Assembly: GCA_020446815.1 (NCBI GenBank)
Contig: JAGRDY010000018.1
Coordinates: forward strand, 62,001 to 126,000
Direction: 5' to 3'
Length of the DNA stretch: 64,000 nucleotides
Source: Paracoccaceae bacterium
GTDB taxonomy: Bacteria > Pseudomonadota > Alphaproteobacteria > Rhodobacterales > Rhodobacteraceae
Positions 60,142 to 64,000 of the stretch are shown here, piece after piece. The position numbers and the translations under genes are program-made. The notes under the pieces are model-generated. The model saw nothing but the letters and a program-made list of their open reading frames with translations, was not told the DNA's origin and ran no database searches. Within the stretch, counting starts at the first letter, position 1, and each line of letters starts with the position of its first letter.

Positions 60142-60186
60142 CGCCGCTGCCCCTGCCGCTGCCCCTGCCGCTGCCCCTGCCGCCGC
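60142..60186. repeat. 12-bp tandem repeat just 3' of cpdB
   Basis: The unit GCCGCTGCCCCT is repeated about four times from 60143 and ends a few bases before the cpdB stop codon at 60189. In-frame it would encode an LP/PLP repeat, but it lies after the stop, so it is most likely a non-coding microsatellite. Confidence 0.75.
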
Positions 60187-60188
60187 GT

Positions 60189-62213
60189 TCAGAGATCGAT
60201 GCGGAACCGGGCGAAACCGCCCGGCCCGTCGCCGGCGGGTTCGATGGTGACGCCCCTGACATCAGGCAGGTACTTCAGCGCCCCTGGCCCGGTATCGAAC
60301 AGCACGCTGGTGCCGGGCAATGCGGCAAAGCGCCAGCTGGCGTTGGCCGCGGGGTCGATGGTGCCCTGTTCGAGAATATAGCGCACGATGACGTCGCGGT
60401 TGGTGTCGGGACCTTCGAAGATGATCGTGTCGCCGCTGGCGCCGGGGAAGTCGCCGCCGCCGGAGGCGCGGTAGTTGTTGGTGGCGATGACGAATTCGGC
60501 CGCCGGGTCGACCGGCTGGCCCGCGTGCATGAGGTTGACGATGCGGCTGGCGCCGGGGTTGAGGTCTTCGCCCTTCGGCCCGTATTTCGAGGGCTGCGAC
60601 AAGTCGATTTCATAGTTCACGCCGTCGATCACGTCGAAGTTGTAGGACGGAAAGTCGGGGTTGAGAAGCACCTGGTCGGGCTGGCCGGGGGTCAGCTGAT
60701 TGAACATGCCCGCCGAGCGTTCCAGCCAGTCCTTGAGCTCAGCCCCCGTCACTTTCACCGCGCGGATGGTGTTGGGGTAGAGGTAGAGGTCGGCCACGTT
60801 CCTGATCGCCACATCGCCCGTGCCGACTTCGGTGTAATAGTCCGGCCCGCCGCGCCCGCCGGCCTTGAAGGGCGCGGCCGCAGACAGCAGCGGCAGGCTT
60901 TCAAATGCGGTGCCTTTGAGCATTTCGGCGATGTACCAGGCCTGGGCGTCCGAGACGATCTGCACCGAGGGGTCATCGGCGACGAGTGCGAAGTAGCTGT
61001 GCAGCGGGGCCGAGGCCCTGCCCACGCCGCGGCGCACATAGGCGAGGGTTTCGTCGTGCTCCTGGCGTGCGGCGGCCAGAACCGACGGGACGCTTTCCAC
61101 AAGGGCGGTGACGCATCGGTCTTCGCCGCGGCGGGAAATCGGCCGGGCTTCGGCCGTGGCGCTGACGACGCGCCAGCGGTTGGCGTCGCGTTCGAGCAAA
61201 AGGTCGATGAGGCCCAGATGCGAGCCCCAGAAGCCGCCCATGACCGCCGGTTTGCCGGAAATCGTCCCGCGCGCGATGTCGACTTCGGCAAAGCCGTCGA
61301 ATGTGGCGGAGGGAAAGACGAGGTGGCTGTGGCCGGTCATCAGCGCGTCGATCCCTTCAAGCCGCGCCAGCGGCACCGAGGCGTTTTCCATCCCGTCGGA
61401 ATGCCGGGCCGATCCGATGCCGGAATGGCTGAGGGCGATGACGATCTCGGCGCCTTCCTCGCGCATCTGCGGTACCCAGGCCCGGGCCGAATCGACGATA
61501 TCGCGGACCTGAACCCTGCCTTCGAGATTGCGCCGGTCCCAGTTCATGATCTGCGGCGGGACGAAGCCGATGAAGCCGACGCGGACCCTGTGCGGCACGC
61601 CCGCGCCGTCGGTGATGTCGCGGTCAAGGATGACATAGGGTTTCACCAGTGTCCGGTCCTTGCGGGGGTCGGACCCGATGCGCGTGGCGACATTGGCCGA
61701 GACCACAGGAAATTTCGCCCCCGCCACCGATTTCATCAGAAAATCGAGCCCGTAGTTGAATTCGTGATTGCCGAGCGTCGCGGCGTCGAAGCCAAGCGTG
61801 TTCATCGCCTGAATGACCGGGTGCGTGTCGCCTGCTGCCATGCCCCGTTCATAGGCGATGTAATCGCCCATCGGGTTGCCTTGCAGAAAGTCGCCATTGT
61901 CGACCAGCAGCGTATTGGCCGCCTCGGCGCGGATCGCGCCGATGATCGCCGCCGAACGGGCCAGGCCGACAGTGTCGACCGGTTTGTCGGCGTAGTAGTC
62001 ATAAGGAAATACATGGGAATGCAGATCGGTGGTTTCCATGATCCGGAGATGCGCCTGATTGGTGGCTGCAAAGGCAGAAAACGGATGACGTGCGATCAAG
62101 GAAGCTCCTGCGGCCGAGTCTGCCGGAAGCTCCGGCGGGACAGGTGGTGTCGTGTCGTTCGGGTCATGGCTGTTTCCGGTTGCCGGCCCATTGCCGTGCC
62201 GGGAGGGTTGCAT
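60189..62213 (-). CDS. cpdB: 2',3'-cyclic-nucleotide 2'-phosphodiesterase / 3'-nucleotidase
   Basis: A 674-residue protein with the calcineurin-type metallophosphatase motifs METTDLHSHVFPYDYY (D-x-H), DNGDFLQGNPM (GD), LGNHEFNYG (GNHE) and MTGHSHLVFPS (GHxH), then the 5'-nucleotidase C-terminal domain with ELKDWLERSAGMFNQL. It hydrolyses cyclic nucleotides and 3'-nucleotides for phosphate scavenging. The first ~55 residues contain no clear signal peptide, which is unusual for a periplasmic enzyme, so the start may be further downstream or the protein is exported another way. Confidence 0.9.
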   Translation of the reverse strand: MQPSRHGNGPATGNSHDPNDTTPPVPPELPADSAAGASLIARHPFSAFAATNQAHLRIMETTDLHSHVFPYDYYADKPVDTVGLARSAAIIGAIRAEAANTLLVDNGDFLQGNPMGDYIAYERGMAAGDTHPVIQAMNTLGFDAATLGNHEFNYGLDFLMKSVAGAKFPVVSANVATRIGSDPRKDRTLVKPYVILDRDITDGAGVPHRVRVGFIGFVPPQIMNWDRRNLEGRVQVRDIVDSARAWVPQMREEGAEIVIALSHSGIGSARHSDGMENASVPLARLEGIDALMTGHSHLVFPSATFDGFAEVDIARGTISGKPAVMGGFWGSHLGLIDLLLERDANRWRVVSATAEARPISRRGEDRCVTALVESVPSVLAAARQEHDETLAYVRRGVGRASAPLHSYFALVADDPSVQIVSDAQAWYIAEMLKGTAFESLPLLSAAAPFKAGGRGGPDYYTEVGTGDVAIRNVADLYLYPNTIRAVKVTGAELKDWLERSAGMFNQLTPGQPDQVLLNPDFPSYNFDVIDGVNYEIDLSQPSKYGPKGEDLNPGASRIVNLMHAGQPVDPAAEFVIATNNYRASGGGDFPGASGDTIIFEGPDTNRDVIVRYILEQGTIDPAANASWRFAALPGTSVLFDTGPGALKYLPDVRGVTIEPAGDGPGGFARFRIDL

Positions 62214-62381
62214 GCCGGGCCATGAATAGCGTGGAAAAACCGGATTTACTATCCCTTAAGTTGTATTCAATTGAGTGTTTCCCCAATAGAGACAGTAGAA
62301 CGCCCCTGCATCCGCAGGGCATTGCCGGAATTGCAACCGCAGGGCGGACGTGCCACATCATCGCGCGGCAGGAGGCGGATC
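62214..62381. promoter_or_regulatory. Divergent promoter between cpdB and nudC
   Basis: 168 bp with an AT-rich centre at about 62243-62280 (TTTACTATCCCTTAAG and TTCAATTGAGTG) in a GC-rich region, suitable for two back-to-back promoters. No other feature is seen. Confidence 0.4.
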
Positions 62382-63341
62382 ATGCGGCTGGCAGAGACTG
62401 TGACATTCGCGGCAGGCGGGCTCGACCGGGCTGCCTGGATGCGCGGCAAACCGGATGTCATCGCCGGCCATCTGGCGGATGCCACGGCAAGGGTGTTGCC
62501 GGTATGGCGCGGCAAGCCGCTGTTCGCCGGGGACGGCGCGGGATGGCTGATGCCAGGCCATGCGGTGCTGCGCGAAGCGGCCGAGGCGCCGGTCTTTCTG
62601 GGCCTGGCGCAGGGCCTGGCGCATTTTGCGGCGGATATCTCGGGCTGGGAGCCCCCGGCGGGCGAGGCGGCAGAGCCGGGCGGGTTCTTCGATGCCACCG
62701 AACAGCACCATCCGGCGCTGCCCGGCGGCTACCGGTTCGGCGAATTGCGCGGTGTCATGGCGGCCCTGCCGCGGGCGGATGCGGAAATGGCGGCGACGGC
62801 CCGCGCCATCCTGAACTGGCACCGCAGCCACCGGTTCTGTTCGTCCTGCGGTGCGCCAAGCGCGGTGAGCGAAGCCGGCTGGCAGCGCCGTTGCCCGCAA
62901 TGCGCTGCGCAACATTTTCCGCGGACCGATCCGGTGGTCATCATGCTGGTCACACGGGGCGATTTCGCGTTGTTGGGGCGATCGCCGGGCTGGCCCGGGG
63001 GGATGTTTTCGCTTTTGGCGGGTTTCGTGGAGCCGGGTGAAACCATCGAGGCGGCGGTGCGCCGGGAAGTGGCCGAGGAAACCGGTGTCGGGATCGGGCA
63101 GGTGCGGTATCTGGCCAGCCAGCCCTGGCCGTTTCCCGCGTCGCTGATGATCGGCTGCGCCGCCGAGGCCATATCGGGCGAGATCACCCTCGATCCGGCC
63201 GAGCTTGACGCGGCGTTGTGGCTGAGCCGTGAGGAAATCGCGCAGGTCTTCATGGGCGATCACCCCGCCATCCGCCCGCCCCGCGAAGGCGCCATCGCGC
63301 GCTTTCTGCTGGCCAACTGGCTGCGCGGCAGCCTGGACTGA
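62382..63341 (+). CDS. nudC: NAD(+) diphosphatase (NADH pyrophosphatase)
   Basis: A 319-residue protein: a C4 zinc ribbon (CSSCGAPSAVSEAGWQRRCPQC) at about residues 152-173, then the Nudix box GFVEPGETIEAAVRREVAEETGV and the NudC-type SQPWPFPASLM motif that selects NAD(H). The N-terminal substrate-binding domain is present. It hydrolyses NAD(H) to NMN(H) and AMP, and removes NAD caps from RNA. ATG 62382 has GGAGG 6 nt upstream. Confidence 0.94.
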   Translation: MRLAETVTFAAGGLDRAAWMRGKPDVIAGHLADATARVLPVWRGKPLFAGDGAGWLMPGHAVLREAAEAPVFLGLAQGLAHFAADISGWEPPAGEAAEPGGFFDATEQHHPALPGGYRFGELRGVMAALPRADAEMAATARAILNWHRSHRFCSSCGAPSAVSEAGWQRRCPQCAAQHFPRTDPVVIMLVTRGDFALLGRSPGWPGGMFSLLAGFVEPGETIEAAVRREVAEETGVGIGQVRYLASQPWPFPASLMIGCAAEAISGEITLDPAELDAALWLSREEIAQVFMGDHPAIRPPREGAIARFLLANWLRGSLD

Positions 63342-63431
63342 CGGCCTCGGGGCGTGTCAGAAAACGGTTGCATCCGAATGCGCTGCGCGGTTGTCTGTTG
63401 ATGTCGCCATCGCAGGCCGGAAGAGGGACGG

Positions 63432-63905
63432 GTGAAATTTTCCACCAAGGAAGACATTGAAGCGCCATCTGACGTTGTCTTTGCCGCGCTCACCGATTTT
63501 GCGCAGTTCGAACGGGCGGCCTTGCGGCGGGGCGCGCAACCGGTGCGGATGGACAGCCTTGACCAGCCCGGTGTCGGCATGGGGTGGAATGTCCGTTTTC
63601 GGATGCGCGGCAAGTGGCGGCGGGTGATCTGCGATCTGCGCGAATACGATTTTCCGTCGCGCATCGCGGTGTTCGCCGAAAGCGCCGGCTTCGACATGGT
63701 GCTTGAGCTGAACCTGCTGGCCCTGTCGCGCGGACGCACCCGTCTCGGGGTCGCATTCGACATCCGCCCGCGCACCTTGCCGGCGCGCATCAAGTTGCAG
63801 TCGGCGAAACTGATCAAGGCCAGTCTGAACCGCAAATTTGCCGGTCGCGTGCAAAAATTCGCGGCCGACCTTGAATTGCGGCACCTCAAGCCGCGGATAG
63901 GGTGA
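63432..63905 (+). CDS. SRPBCC (START/polyketide cyclase-like) family protein
   Basis: A 157-residue protein: MKFSTKEDIEAPSDVVFAALTDFAQFERAALRRG is the SRPBCC N-terminal strand and helix-loop, followed by alternating beta strands (RVICDLREYDFPSRIAVFAES, MVLELNLLALSRGRTRLGVAFDI) and a long C-terminal helix. The fold binds hydrophobic ligands; the role is unknown. GTG 63432 is the start, with GAGGGACG 5 nt upstream. Confidence 0.8.
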   Translation: MKFSTKEDIEAPSDVVFAALTDFAQFERAALRRGAQPVRMDSLDQPGVGMGWNVRFRMRGKWRRVICDLREYDFPSRIAVFAESAGFDMVLELNLLALSRGRTRLGVAFDIRPRTLPARIKLQSAKLIKASLNRKFAGRVQKFAADLELRHLKPRIG

Positions 63906-63911
63906 TGCGGT

Positions 63912-64000
63912 TCAGCGGCGGCTGGGATCGGCCGGATAGACCCCCAGCAGCGACATGGACGAGGTGAAGAATCCCAACTCCTCCAAGGCAAGCTGCACAT
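63912..64000 (-). CDS. pheA: Prephenate dehydratase, C-terminal end (5' part beyond window)
   Basis: On the reverse strand the frame is open from the window edge to a TGA at 63912-63914. The last residues read VQLALEELGFFTSSMSLLGVYPADPSRR, which resembles the C-terminal ACT domain end (ALEEL.FF..E..ILGVYPA) of alphaproteobacterial prephenate dehydratases. Only about 29 residues are visible, so the assignment depends on the missing part. Confidence 0.6.
   Translation of the reverse strand, partial: VQLALEELGFFTSSMSLLGVYPADPSRR

Noticed and set aside
60045-62225. A forward frame of 726 codons opposite cpdB and through the 12-bp repeat
   Set aside because: Opposite strand of a protein with all metallophosphatase motifs; the composition is that of antisense shadow frames.
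63260-64000. A 246-codon reverse frame at the window end
   Set aside because: It overlaps nudC and the SRPBCC gene on the other strand and has no domain pattern; the real reverse gene at the edge is in another frame, ending at 63912.

Overview
The window looks like chromosomal DNA from a marine-type Rhodobacteraceae (alphaproteobacterium). Coding density and GC are high. It carries an alphaproteobacterial DUF1013/TrcR regulator, a DUF1523 protein, a two-domain aldehyde dehydrogenase of the ALDH16 type, a small bacterial SRP RNA, and intergenic palindromes with a GGCAAAGAAGAA edge of a kind I associate with this family. I saw no tRNA, rRNA, CRISPR array, transposase or prophage gene.

Layout. 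1-13007 is an exopolysaccharide or lipid-linked glycan locus: a flippase-like membrane protein (partial), two UGM/protoporphyrinogen-oxidase-like flavoproteins, a polysaccharide deacetylase, a Wzx-type flippase, a GT4 glycosyltransferase, a GMC-type oxidoreductase with a Cys cluster, a GT39-type transferase, a sugar epimerase and a UDP-N-acetylhexosamine 6-dehydrogenase. 13140-19000 holds an MsrQ-like heme membrane protein, a cold-shock protein, creatinase behind a strongly structured leader, a lipoprotein L,D-transpeptidase, a methyltransferase and an oligopeptide-type binding protein. 19134-22223 holds panB-panC and an ArgE/DapE-type deacylase.

22387-30759 is the most unusual part. A conserved-looking but uncharacterised gene set runs in one direction: a coiled-coil TelA-like protein, a soluble protein of unknown function, an AAA ATPase, a second unknown protein and two membrane proteins. 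At two of its gene junctions extra, lower-GC genes have been spliced in by stop/start overlaps. One insert is two small membrane proteins, bounded by an exact 28-bp direct repeat that creates two identical 14-nt gene overlaps. The other is a 26-codon ORF, a DUF2188 protein and a TIR/deoxyribosyltransferase-like protein. This has the look of an integration platform for accessory, possibly defence-related, modules.

30879-36483 covers deoxyribose-phosphate aldolase, ALDH16-like dehydrogenase, an FAH-family hydrolase and a polytopic membrane protein. 36603-41155 is a branched-chain-amino-acid/urea-type ABC importer. 42055-49057 is a BMP-type nucleoside/base importer with a divergent cytosine deaminase homologue and a GlxA-type AraC regulator, plausibly import and deamination of a modified pyrimidine or related ring.

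49301-64000 is mixed housekeeping: a GAPDH-family enzyme, RNase T2, TrcR, recR-ybaB-dnaX, a cupredoxin/ECF sigma group, a LysR/sulfotransferase pair, rsgA, SRP RNA (ffs), cpdB, nudC, an SRPBCC protein and the 3' end of a probable prephenate dehydratase gene. Several short tandem repeats lie between these genes, including one 11-bp unit present at two loci in opposite orientation.
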